Below are positions 7,533-13,901 of a stretch of 14,353 nucleotides of DNA, in pieces. Origin of the DNA: Deltaproteobacteria bacterium. Its GTDB lineage: Bacteria; Desulfobacterota; Desulfobacteria; Desulfobacterales; Desulfatibacillaceae. The translations under genes were made by a program, and so were the position numbers. The stretch lies in the NCBI GenBank assembly GCA_021815525.1, contig JAKAGN010000021.1, positions 1 to 14,353 of the forward strand, read 5' to 3'. Positions within the stretch are counted from its first letter, which is position 1. Every line of letters begins with the position of its first letter. A model generated the notes under the pieces. It had not been told where the DNA came from, searched no databases, and saw only the letters and a program-made list of their open reading frames with translations.

Positions 7533-8657
7533 TCATCCCGCCAGCATCCTGAAGGCCCGAACCATTGCGGCGGCGGCGGCCTCCACCTCGTCCCGGGTGG
7601 TGGCGCGGCCGAGCGACAGGCGAACCGCCCCCAGGGCCCGCTCCCTGGAAAGACCCATTGCGACGAGAACGTGGGAGACCGATGCCCCGGCGTGGCAGGC
7701 CGCTCCGGTGGAAGCCAGGACCTCGGGCGCGGCGGCCAGGACCTCGGCCCCGGAGACGCCGGGGAAGGAGACGTTGGCGGTGTTGGGGAGGCGATTGTCC
7801 GGGTCGCCGTTCTGAGCAAGCCCTGGAACCGAGTCGGAAAGGAGCGTCACGAGCCGGTCACGCAGGGCGGCCATTCGCGCGGAGGCGTCCGCGAGGTTTT
7901 GGGTGGCGGCTTCGATGGCCGCGGCCAGCGCCGCTGCGAAGGCCACGTTCTCGGTGCCCGCCCTGCGCCCGCGCTCTTGGCCTCCGCCCCGGAGAAGTGG
8001 CTCGAAAGGCGCGCCGCGCCGGACGTAGAGGGCCCCCACCCCCTTGGGCGCGTAAATCTTGTGCCCGGCGATGGTCAGGAAATCCGCCTCGATTTCGCCC
8101 ACGTTCACGGGGATTTTTCCCATCGACTGGGCCGCGTCCACGTGGAATAGGACGCCGCGTTGGCGGCACATGCGGCCTATCTCGGCCACGGGCTGGATGG
8201 AGCCCGTCTCGTTGTTGGCGTGCATCACCGACAGGAGAACGGTCCCGGGCCGGAGGGCCTTTTGCACGGCGTCCGGATCCACGCGGCCCGCGCCGTCAAC
8301 CCCCACGAACTCGGCGTCCCATCCGTTTTCCAGGAGATGCAGGACCGGGTTTGTGACGGATGGGTGCTCCACAGCCGTGGCGACCACGCGGCGGCCCTTG
8401 TCCTTGAGGGCGCGGGCGGCGCCTAAGATCACGGTGTTGTTGGATTCGGTGGCGCAGGATGTGAAAACGATCTCGTCGGGCGTGGCGCCGATGGCCGCGG
8501 CCGTGCGGCTCCGGGCCTCCTCCAGCGCGGCGCGCGCGGCGCGGCCCACGGGGTAGTCCGAGGAGGGATTTCCGAACCCGGCCTCGAAAAAGGGCCGCAT
8601 GGCCTCCCGGGCCTCGCTGCACACGGGGGTGGTGGCGTTATGATCGAGGTAGATCAT
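7533..8657 (-). CDS. NifS-type cysteine desulfurase / selenocysteine-lyase-like
   Basis: PLP-dependent class V aminotransferase-fold enzyme of 374 residues that should remove sulfur (or selenium) from cysteine (or selenocysteine) as an enzyme-bound persulfide (or selenide). The cofactor lysine is K200 in AGHKIYAPKG. H98 in the VEHPS segment is the ring-stacking histidine, and D174 and Q177 (HVDAAQ) are the expected PLP contacts. The mobile-loop cysteine is C321 in ASTGAACHAG. In IscS/NifS this loop usually reads SGSAC, whereas the GAACH form is the one I know from animal selenocysteine lyase; RLPNTANVSF and RLSLGRATTR also match that branch. A TGAGGA site lies 7 bp before the ATG at 8657. It lies 107 bp downstream of the ahb-like gene on the same strand, with no scaffold gene (iscU or nifU) next to it. 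The enzyme family is certain; selenium specificity is inference. Confidence 0.93.
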   Translation of the reverse strand: MIYLDHNATTPVCSEAREAMRPFFEAGFGNPSSDYPVGRAARAALEEARSRTAAAIGATPDEIVFTSCATESNNTVILGAARALKDKGRRVVATAVEHPSVTNPVLHLLENGWDAEFVGVDGAGRVDPDAVQKALRPGTVLLSVMHANNETGSIQPVAEIGRMCRQRGVLFHVDAAQSMGKIPVNVGEIEADFLTIAGHKIYAPKGVGALYVRRGAPFEPLLRGGGQERGRRAGTENVAFAAALAAAIEAATQNLADASARMAALRDRLVTLLSDSVPGLAQNGDPDNRLPNTANVSFPGVSGAEVLAAAPEVLASTGAACHAGASVSHVLVAMGLSRERALGAVRLSLGRATTRDEVEAAAAAMVRAFRMLAG

Positions 8658-8764
8658 GGGTCGTCCTCATACAAAGGGGACGCGGAGAATGCTGCTTCAT
8701 CCAGGCCCCCGTTTGAAGGTATCCCGATTTTAAAAGGGCCGGATTCATGGCCTTCGGCAGGCCG

Positions 8765-9220
8765 TCAGCCTTCGTCCAGGTTGAAGTGCGCCTTGATTTT
8801 GTAGACCCGCGCGGCCGGAAGGTTCAAGATGCCCGAAACACCGGTCGCCTCCTCGATGGCGGAGAGCCGTTTCTTGATTTCCTCCATGCCGGGGGCGATG
8901 AAGGTGAACCAGACGTTGTAACGGTGCCGCCGCAGGTAGTTGTGGGTCACCCCGGGTTGCGCGTTCACGTGGCTCACGAAGGATAGGAGGCGCTCCTCAG
9001 GCACGGAGGCCGCGCAGAGGGTGCTCACATAGCCTATCATCTTGGGCACGAAGTTGCCGCCTATGCGCCGGATGATGCCGCCATCCTTCAAGGCCCGGAC
9101 GCGGGCTATGACCTCCTCCTCGGAAAGACCCAGTTCCCGGCCCACCTCCGCGAAGGGGCGGGACGTAAGGGGAAGGAAGGACTGGATGCGGTTCAAGATG
9201 CGGCGATCCGTCGCGTCCAT
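8765..9220 (-). CDS. Lrp/AsnC-fold siroheme decarboxylase subunit (AhbA/AhbB family)
   Basis: 151-residue protein with an N-terminal winged helix-turn-helix of Lrp/AsnC type (1-55) and a RAM-like ferredoxin-fold domain (about 65-150). Residues 91-106 (VTHNYLRRHRYNVWFT) and ILNLPAARVYKIK (131-143) are typical of the NirDLGH/AhbAB group. These proteins keep a regulator fold but decarboxylate siroheme to 12,18-didecarboxysiroheme, in haem d1 synthesis or in the alternative haem pathway of sulfate reducers and archaea. A true transcriptional regulator cannot be excluded. The start is ATG 9218-9220. The open frame extends upstream into yjbQ, but the ATG just 4 bp after the yjbQ stop gives the normal N-terminus MDATDRRIL. 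Its ribosome site GAAAGG lies inside the yjbQ end, so translational coupling is likely. AhbA and AhbB normally work as a heterodimer, and no partner gene is in this window. Confidence 0.82.
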   Translation of the reverse strand: MDATDRRILNRIQSFLPLTSRPFAEVGRELGLSEEEVIARVRALKDGGIIRRIGGNFVPKMIGYVSTLCAASVPEERLLSFVSHVNAQPGVTHNYLRRHRYNVWFTFIAPGMEEIKKRLSAIEEATGVSGILNLPAARVYKIKAHFNLDEG

Positions 9221-9224
9221 TATT

Positions 9225-9623
9225 TCAGAGCCTTTCGGGGATGAGTGACACCAGCACCTTCCTCGCGCGGGGGCCGTCGAACTCGCAGAGGAACACGCCC
9301 TGCCAGGCGCCCAGGACGAGCCGCCCTTCCGCAACCGAAAGGGTCACCGAGGAGCCCATGAGGCTTGCCTTGACATGGGCCGGGGAGTTGCCCTCGGCGT
9401 GGCGGAAGGGGAAATCCCGGGGCGCCATACGGTCCAGGGCCGCCAGGATATCGGTGGCTACGTCAAGATTCGCGCCCTCGTTAACCGTGACGCCCGCGGT
9501 GGTGTGGGGCACGAAAACCAGGCAAAGGCCTTTTTCGAGGCCAGCTTCGCGGACGGCGTCCGCGACGCGCGAGGTGATGTCCGCAAACTCCTCGCGCCGG
9601 GTGGTTTTGACAATAAAAGTCAT
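9225..9623 (-). CDS. yjbQ: YjbQ / UPF0047 family protein
   Basis: 132-residue soluble protein of the widespread YjbQ (UPF0047) family, sometimes annotated as a secondary thiamine-phosphate synthase because some members complement thiE mutants weakly; the true role is uncertain. Family signatures are clear: PHTTAGVTVNEGANLDV at 39-55 with H40 and E49, FRHAEGNSPAHVKASLMGSS at 73-92 with H75 and H83, and GRLVLGAWQGVFLCEFDGPR at 100-119. The conserved histidines are thought to form a metal or anion site. The length is typical. The ATG at 9623 follows a weak AAAGG. It begins only 24 bp after the dsrC terminator T-tract and ends 4 bp before the ahb-like gene, so it seems to be the first gene of a yjbQ-ahb(-desulfurase) unit fed by read-through from dsrC. 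Confidence 0.92.
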   Translation of the reverse strand: MTFIVKTTRREEFADITSRVADAVREAGLEKGLCLVFVPHTTAGVTVNEGANLDVATDILAALDRMAPRDFPFRHAEGNSPAHVKASLMGSSVTLSVAEGRLVLGAWQGVFLCEFDGPRARKVLVSLIPERL

Positions 9624-9647
9624 GGTTGGCCTTTAAGCGCAAACGCG

Positions 9648-9693
9648 AAAAAAAAAGCCTGAAATCCGGAGGGGAACCCCCGGATTTCAGGCT
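9648..9693 (-). terminator. Intrinsic terminator of dsrC
   Basis: Read on the minus strand, a perfect 14-bp stem (9693-9680 with 9669-9656) with a G/C-rich loop runs into a T-tract that reads as A residues at 9648-9656. It lies 40 bp after the dsrC stop and 24 bp before the yjbQ start codon, so it could also act as an attenuator for yjbQ and the genes after it. Confidence 0.92.
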
Positions 9694-9733
9694 CACGAAT
9701 CGGCCGCCGCCGGAAAAAAACGGCGTTCCTGTA

Positions 9734-10051
9734 CTACACGCAGCCGGTGGGCTTGGGAAGGCCGGCCATCTTGCAGGCTCCCTTGCCGGGTCCGGAGGGG
9801 AAAAGCTCGTAGATGTGCTTGAGCTTGAAACCGGTGACCTTGGAAAGCACCCGCACCATGGGGGCGATGCCGTTCTTCCGGTAGTAGTCCTGGAGGACGT
9901 TGATGATCTTCCAGTGCTCCTCGGAGAGCTCGTCGATGCCTTCCTGCTTCTTCACGTACTGCACCCACTCCTTGCACCAGCTGTCGAAGGAGTCGATGAA
10001 GCCGTCTTCGTCCACGGAGAACTTTTTGCCTTCGAACTCAACCTCAGCCAT
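9734..10051 (-). CDS. dsrC: DsrC, sulfur-carrier substrate of dissimilatory sulfite reductase
   Basis: 105-residue DsrC (DsrC/TusE/DsvC family). In sulfate reducers it carries the sulfite-derived sulfur from DsrAB as a trisulfide between its two arm cysteines, and this is reduced through the DsrMKJOP membrane complex. The flexible C-terminal arm is intact: C93 (GACKMAG) and the penultimate C104 (PTGCV) in CX10C spacing. This marks a true DsrC and not TusE or another one-cysteine homologue. The core shows EEHWKIINVLQDYYRKNGIAP (45-65). The start is ATG 10051: AGGAGG lies 9 bp upstream, and a TTG three codons earlier would abut that site and cannot be used. The gene has its own promoter and a strong terminator, and no dsrAB lies nearby, as is common because dsrC is usually separate. 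High expression is expected. Confidence 0.97.
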   Translation of the reverse strand: MAEVEFEGKKFSVDEDGFIDSFDSWCKEWVQYVKKQEGIDELSEEHWKIINVLQDYYRKNGIAPMVRVLSKVTGFKLKHIYELFPSGPGKGACKMAGLPKPTGCV

Positions 10052-10104
10052 GTTGCACAACCTCCTTTGAACGGATTTTTATGCGAATCGGCTTGCCGCC
10101 TTAC

Positions 10105-10119
10105 GTCCTACCATTAGAC
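10105..10119 (-). other. tRNA D-arm-like hairpin at the 5' end of the dsrC transcript
   Basis: On the minus strand GTCT-AATGGTA-GGAC forms a 4-bp stem (one wobble) with a 7-nt loop. This closely resembles the D arm of bacterial tRNA(Gln)-type molecules, including the GG pair in the loop. No anticodon arm, T arm or acceptor stem can be folded from the flanks, so it is not a tRNA gene. It falls at the predicted transcription start of dsrC, where a 5' hairpin could stabilise the mRNA. Confidence 0.45.
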
Positions 10120-10125
10120 GGAAAG

Positions 10126-10154
10126 TTCATATAGGAGCATTTCCGCATTGTCAA
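10126..10154 (-). promoter_or_regulatory. Candidate sigma-70 promoter of dsrC
   Basis: On the minus strand, TTGACA (10154-10149, perfect) and TATGAA (10131-10126, 4 of 6) are separated by 17 bp. Transcription would start near 10119 and give a leader of about 67 nt before the ATG at 10051. This agrees with dsrC being expressed as its own unit. Confidence 0.65.
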
Positions 10155-10508
10155 CCCCCAAAACGCACATGCCGCGCCTCCGGGCGGGGCGTCCCGGACT
10201 TTGGGATTTTGCGGCCGACCGGCGGGTCAATACCAAGGCCGTTCGCAACCCGGCCGGACATAGGCAAGGATTGCCTGGGATGCGGAGTGTCCCCCCTTCC
10301 CCCGAGGAGGAGCGTTCACTTAAGCGAAGCCTTCGCCGGCGTTTTTTCAGAATTGGCTTGCGAAATAAGGTGTGCTCTGTTAGCTTCGGCTTCCACCGGG
10401 GCGTCCGGACGCCCGCCCGGGCGTTTCCCCGCCGGATCCCGGCGCCGCGTCATGGGGCACCATCTCACAACAAATCCACACAATCCCGAACAAGCCGGAG
10501 ATCCGCCC
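10155..10508. other. Intergenic region between divergent dsrC and plsB
   Basis: No convincing gene is seen in these 354 bp; the frames open here lack start signals and recognisable products. It holds a hairpin AGGCA-AGGAT-TGCCT (10262-10276), with the same AGGAT loop as the first hairpin in the porin leader. A stem CGCC/GGCG-type element lies near 10174-10190. A short GCGAA/TTCGC dyad with six T residues starts near 10324. The plsB promoter must lie here or upstream, but I see only weak candidates, such as TTGGCT at 10353-10358 with a poor -10 box 19 bp on. The plsB ribosome site GGAG is at 10497-10500. Confidence 0.5.
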
Positions 10509-13127
10509 ATGAGCACCTGGGAAAAACCGCGCGCCTTTTTCGACTGGCTTCTAGGCCGAAGCCGCGACCATTTCGCCTCGTTCCTGCCGGCGAAGATCGG
10601 GCTTTTCGCCAAGCTCCTTCTGCGGCTCTTTTTCTCCAAGATTCCCTTTGCCGACGATGACGCAGGCCGGCTTTCGGAGCTGGGGAAGAAGGGAATCGTC
10701 GTTTACGCCACCAAGTACAAGAGCCGCTTCGAGTTCCTTTTCCTTTACTCGCGTCTCAAGGCCCTGGGCGCACCCTTTCCCCAGGTGGCCTTCGATCAGA
10801 AAATATGGCTCTGGCAGCCCGTGACCCGGGCATTCAGGATAGTCCTCGCCATGCTGGAGCACGTCTTCCGTTTCCGCTGCCTGCCGGATCCTTACGCCTC
10901 CGGCTACTTCACCCGCGAGCTTTCGGATGGCCATGCCGGGCTCGTGTCCCTGGTGGACGCAGAGGGCTTCTACCGGCGCTTCGTGAAGGCCGGAAACGAC
11001 TCCCTGGCGCACCTGATCGAGTTCCAGGCCAAAAGCGAAAAACCGGTTTTCCTGGTGCCGCAGCTCATTCTTTACGGCAAGAAACCCATGCGCTTCCAGA
11101 CCTCCGTGACCCAGACCGTGTTCGGCACCGAGGAGAAACCCCGCTGGTTCAGGCGCGCGGCCAGCGTCTTTTCCATCCCGGAGAAGGCCATCTCCGAGAC
11201 CGGGGAGGCCATCGACCTTTCGGAGTTCCTATCCAGGCCCGAGCACATCGGCCGCGGCAGCGCCTACCTTTCCAACGTGCTCAGGATGGAGCTGGTGGGG
11301 CGCCTGAACGCCATGCGGCGAAGCATCCTGGGCCCGGTCCTGAAGACCCGGCAGGAGCTGAAGGAGCGCATCCTCCAGAACGGCGATTTCCGGGACTTCT
11401 TGAAGGAGCACGCGGCCCAGACGGAAAAGTCCGAGAGATCCGCGCACCGGCAGGCGGACCGCTACTTGGAGGAGATAGCCGCCAAGTACAACACCATGAC
11501 CATCGCCTTTCTTGGGCAATGCGTGCGCTGGATTTCCACCAACATGTTCGACGGGATCGACTACGACCCCGAGGACCTGAAGATGCTCAAAAACACGGCG
11601 CGCAAGGGCCCCTTGATCCTGGTGCCCTGTCACCGCAGCCACATCGATTACCTGGTCATTTCCTATCTCATGTACTTGAACGCCATGCCATGCCCCCTGA
11701 TCGCGGCGGGCAAGAACCTATCCTTCTGGCCGATGGGGACCATCTTCCGCAACTCCGGGGCCTTCTTCCTACGCCGCTCCTTCAAGGGCCTGCCCCTTTA
11801 CGGCCGCGTGTTCGCGGACTACGTCACCGCGGTCCTTTCGGAAGGCTTCAACATAGAGTTCTTCATCGAGGGCGGCCGCAGCCGGACCGGCAAGGCGGTG
11901 CTCCCCAAGTTCGGGCTCCTTTCCATAATTCTTTCGGCCTACAAGGCCGGCGCCGTCAAGGACCTCTACTTCTGCCCCATCGCCATCGGCTACGACCGGG
12001 TCATCGAGGAAGGCTCCTACCTCCACGAGATCGAGGGCGGCGAGAAGGAGGCCGAGAACCTCTCCCAGATGGTGAAGGCCCGGAAGTTCCTCAAGAAACG
12101 TTTCGGCACCATTTTCGTGCGCTGCCACGAGCCCTTGCGCCTTTCGGACGTCCTCGCCCGCTTTCCAGTCGAGCTTGGCAAGATGACGATCGAGGAGCAG
12201 GAGGCTCTCCTTCGGAACCTCGGCCACCGCATCATCCTTTCCATCAACAAGGTGTCCGTGGTTACCCCCCACGCAGTCACAGCCGCGGCCATTCTCTCGG
12301 CCCTGCCCAAGAGCTTTTCCGAGGAGGAGCTTTTAAAGTCCGTGGAGCTTCTCCTGCCGCACCTGGCCGCCGCCCGCGCCGAGCTTTCCGACACGCTCCT
12401 CGATCCGCCTTCCGCCGTGCGCCAGGCGGTTTCGTCCTATCTTGCGGACAAGTTCCTCATCCGCGAGGGCCGAGGGCTTCCGGAGGGAGACGAGCAGGAC
12501 GAAAATCCGCGCTACAGCGTTACCGAAAGCGGCCGCGCCGGTCTTGAATACTACAAGAACAACATGATAGCCTTCGTGGTGCCATCCGGCTTCACGGCGC
12601 TCGCCATCCTGTCCCAGGATGCATTCCAGTTTTCCGCCGAGGACCTTCACGGCCACTACCGCTTCCTCCAGGACCTCTTCAAGAACGAGTTCCACTACGA
12701 CCCGGACCTCCCGGCCGAGCACTACACCAGAAAGGCCTTAAAAAGCTTCATCGACGAGGGCATGCTGATGCCTCACCAGAGCCTGCCGGACACCTACAAC
12801 ATAAGCGCCCAGGGCCGGCGCAAGCTTATGGTGCTGGCGCGCTTCCAGAAGACCTACCTGGAATCCTACCTCGTGGTGCTGAGGGTCTTTTCCGAAAACG
12901 ACGCCAAGGGCATGGACCGCAAGGAACGCGACAAGAAGTGCCGCTCCATGGGGCGCGCCATGCTGAAAAACGGCGAGATCGAAAACCCCGAGGCCTTGTC
13001 CAAGATGAACTACGAAAACGCCGCCAGGTACTTCGCAAGCCGGGGCATCGAAACGCGACAGGATGAAGAGGCGCTTTCCAGGTACCGCGGGGCCCTGGAA
13101 GGCTACCTGAAGGTCTTCCGAACCTGA
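10509..13127 (+). CDS. plsB: Glycerol-3-phosphate 1-O-acyltransferase PlsB
   Basis: Membrane-associated enzyme that puts the first acyl chain on sn-glycerol-3-phosphate, the entry step of phospholipid synthesis. The four acyltransferase blocks are present in order: block I H375-RSHI-D380 (HX4D catalytic dyad in PCHRSHIDYL), block II GAFFLRR at 417-423, block III FIEGGRSRTGK with E454-G-G-R457, and block IV CPIAIGYDRVIEE from 489. At 872 residues it is somewhat longer than the E. coli enzyme (807) and has the long N- and C-terminal extensions typical of PlsB, in contrast to the short PlsY/PlsC types. The start chosen is ATG 10509, with GGAG 8 bp upstream and protein MSTWEKPRAFF. An in-frame ATG at 10452 lacks a ribosome site, and the frame remains open further upstream without a plausible start. 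It is divergent from dsrC, and no partner gene follows in the same unit. Confidence 0.94.
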   Translation: MSTWEKPRAFFDWLLGRSRDHFASFLPAKIGLFAKLLLRLFFSKIPFADDDAGRLSELGKKGIVVYATKYKSRFEFLFLYSRLKALGAPFPQVAFDQKIWLWQPVTRAFRIVLAMLEHVFRFRCLPDPYASGYFTRELSDGHAGLVSLVDAEGFYRRFVKAGNDSLAHLIEFQAKSEKPVFLVPQLILYGKKPMRFQTSVTQTVFGTEEKPRWFRRAASVFSIPEKAISETGEAIDLSEFLSRPEHIGRGSAYLSNVLRMELVGRLNAMRRSILGPVLKTRQELKERILQNGDFRDFLKEHAAQTEKSERSAHRQADRYLEEIAAKYNTMTIAFLGQCVRWISTNMFDGIDYDPEDLKMLKNTARKGPLILVPCHRSHIDYLVISYLMYLNAMPCPLIAAGKNLSFWPMGTIFRNSGAFFLRRSFKGLPLYGRVFADYVTAVLSEGFNIEFFIEGGRSRTGKAVLPKFGLLSIILSAYKAGAVKDLYFCPIAIGYDRVIEEGSYLHEIEGGEKEAENLSQMVKARKFLKKRFGTIFVRCHEPLRLSDVLARFPVELGKMTIEEQEALLRNLGHRIILSINKVSVVTPHAVTAAAILSALPKSFSEEELLKSVELLLPHLAAARAELSDTLLDPPSAVRQAVSSYLADKFLIREGRGLPEGDEQDENPRYSVTESGRAGLEYYKNNMIAFVVPSGFTALAILSQDAFQFSAEDLHGHYRFLQDLFKNEFHYDPDLPAEHYTRKALKSFIDEGMLMPHQSLPDTYNISAQGRRKLMVLARFQKTYLESYLVVLRVFSENDAKGMDRKERDKKCRSMGRAMLKNGEIENPEALSKMNYENAARYFASRGIETRQDEEALSRYRGALEGYLKVFRT

Positions 13128-13430
13128 ACGGGGGGAGGGCAAGGCTCCTCCTCCAGATGCTATCTTTTCATGCCCGGAGCGGGAACACATTGAAAAGTCA
13201 TCGGATGCCGATTCTTCCGGCGGCGGCGCTCCTTGTGCTCCCGCCCGGGCTGCATCCCGCTGGTGCCTTTCCCCCGTAAATCCTTTCCGTCATTTTTTGA
13301 TGGTTTCCGGTAACCTTTCGGGCGGCCCGCCGTCATAATAAAACAGAGCCGGTGGAAGAAAGGCCGGCTCAAAGCCCGGGGAATGCCCCGCCCGGAGCGA
13401 TGGACAGCCTCGGAGGGCGCCGGGACCTCG
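13128..13430. other. Intergenic region between plsB and the sigma factor gene
   Basis: About 300 bp with no gene that I can support. There is no clear plsB terminator: the GGGGGAG / CTCCTCC stretch just after the stop pairs imperfectly and has no T-tract. The downstream half contains the ECF-type promoter candidate listed separately. An in-frame ATG at 13383 could lengthen the sigma factor by 16 residues, but those residues are not sigma-like. Confidence 0.5.
13309..13336 (+). promoter_or_regulatory. Candidate ECF-sigma (autoregulatory) promoter
   Basis: GGTAAC at 13309-13314 and CGTCAT at 13331-13336 are separated by 16 bp. This is the AAC / CGTC arrangement used by many ECF sigma factors, which commonly transcribe their own gene. 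Transcription would start near 13342, about 90 nt before the preferred start codon at 13431. The match is by eye and needs genome-wide support. Confidence 0.45.
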
Positions 13431-13901
13431 ATGGATTTCGAATCGTTCTATACCGAGTGGCGCGGCCGGGTCTTCGGCTACCTCGTGCGCATGACGGGAA
13501 ACCGCGAGCTGGCGGCGGACATCATGCAGGAAAGCTTCACCCGGTGCTTCGCCCGCAACGGAGACATCGAGAATCCCAAGGCGTTCCTTTTCACCGTGGC
13601 CCGGAATCTCGTGTGCGACCATCACCGCAAGGCCTACCGCGAGCGGGACCGCGAAGACCTGACCGAGCCCGCCGGACCCGACCCCGAGGCCGAGTTCATG
13701 GTCCGCGAACGGGCCCGGCGGACCCTTTCGGCCCTGGCTCGCCTGCCGGAGACCGAGCGGGAGGTGCTGGCGCTCGCGGCCGAAAAAAGCCTCACTTACA
13801 GGGAAATAGCCCTCGTGTGCGGCATTTCCGAGGCCGCCGTCAAGGTGCGGGTCCATCGGGCCAGGAGGAAACTTATCTCCATGTTGGAAGAAAAGCCATG
13901 A
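13431..13901 (+). CDS. ECF (RpoE-type) RNA polymerase sigma factor
   Basis: 156-residue extracytoplasmic-function sigma factor that would direct RNA polymerase to a small envelope-stress or surface-sensing regulon. It has only the two expected domains. Sigma region 2 (about 5-70) contains GNRELAADIMQESFTRCF and NPKAFLFTVARNLVCDHHRK. Region 4 (about 100-152) contains LARLPETEREVLAL and the helix-turn-helix LTYREIALVCGISEAAVKVRVHRARRKL. Start ATG 13431 gives the usual N-terminus MDFESFYTEWRGRVFGYL, with GGAGG about 14 bp upstream; an ATG at 13383 in the same frame is less likely. The stop overlaps the start of the next gene (ATGA at 13898-13901), the classical sigma/anti-sigma arrangement that keeps the two proteins in balance by coupled translation. 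An ECF-like promoter lies upstream. The exact ECF group cannot be assigned by eye. Confidence 0.93.
   Translation: MDFESFYTEWRGRVFGYLVRMTGNRELAADIMQESFTRCFARNGDIENPKAFLFTVARNLVCDHHRKAYRERDREDLTEPAGPDPEAEFMVRERARRTLSALARLPETEREVLALAAEKSLTYREIALVCGISEAAVKVRVHRARRKLISMLEEKP

Noticed and set aside
8700..8764. A terminator between the ahb-like gene and the desulfurase (GGCC/GGCC dyad followed by TTTT on the minus strand)
   Set aside because: The stem is 4 bp with an 8-nt loop, too weak to call; the two genes may share a transcript.
10061..10140. A possible tRNA gene on the minus strand
   Set aside because: Only the D arm matches; the anticodon, T and acceptor stems cannot be formed from the flanking bases.
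10324..10346. A GCGAA/TTCGC dyad followed by six T residues as a terminator
   Set aside because: The stem is only 5 bp, is separated from the T-tract, and no plus-strand gene ends before it.
10353..10383. TTGGCT ... TGTTAG as a plsB promoter
   Set aside because: Weak boxes with a 19-bp spacer; not better than chance.
10805..12547. A 580-codon open frame inside plsB on the same strand
   Set aside because: Arg/Pro/Gly-rich frame-shifted shadow of plsB, whose four acyltransferase blocks are in the other frame.
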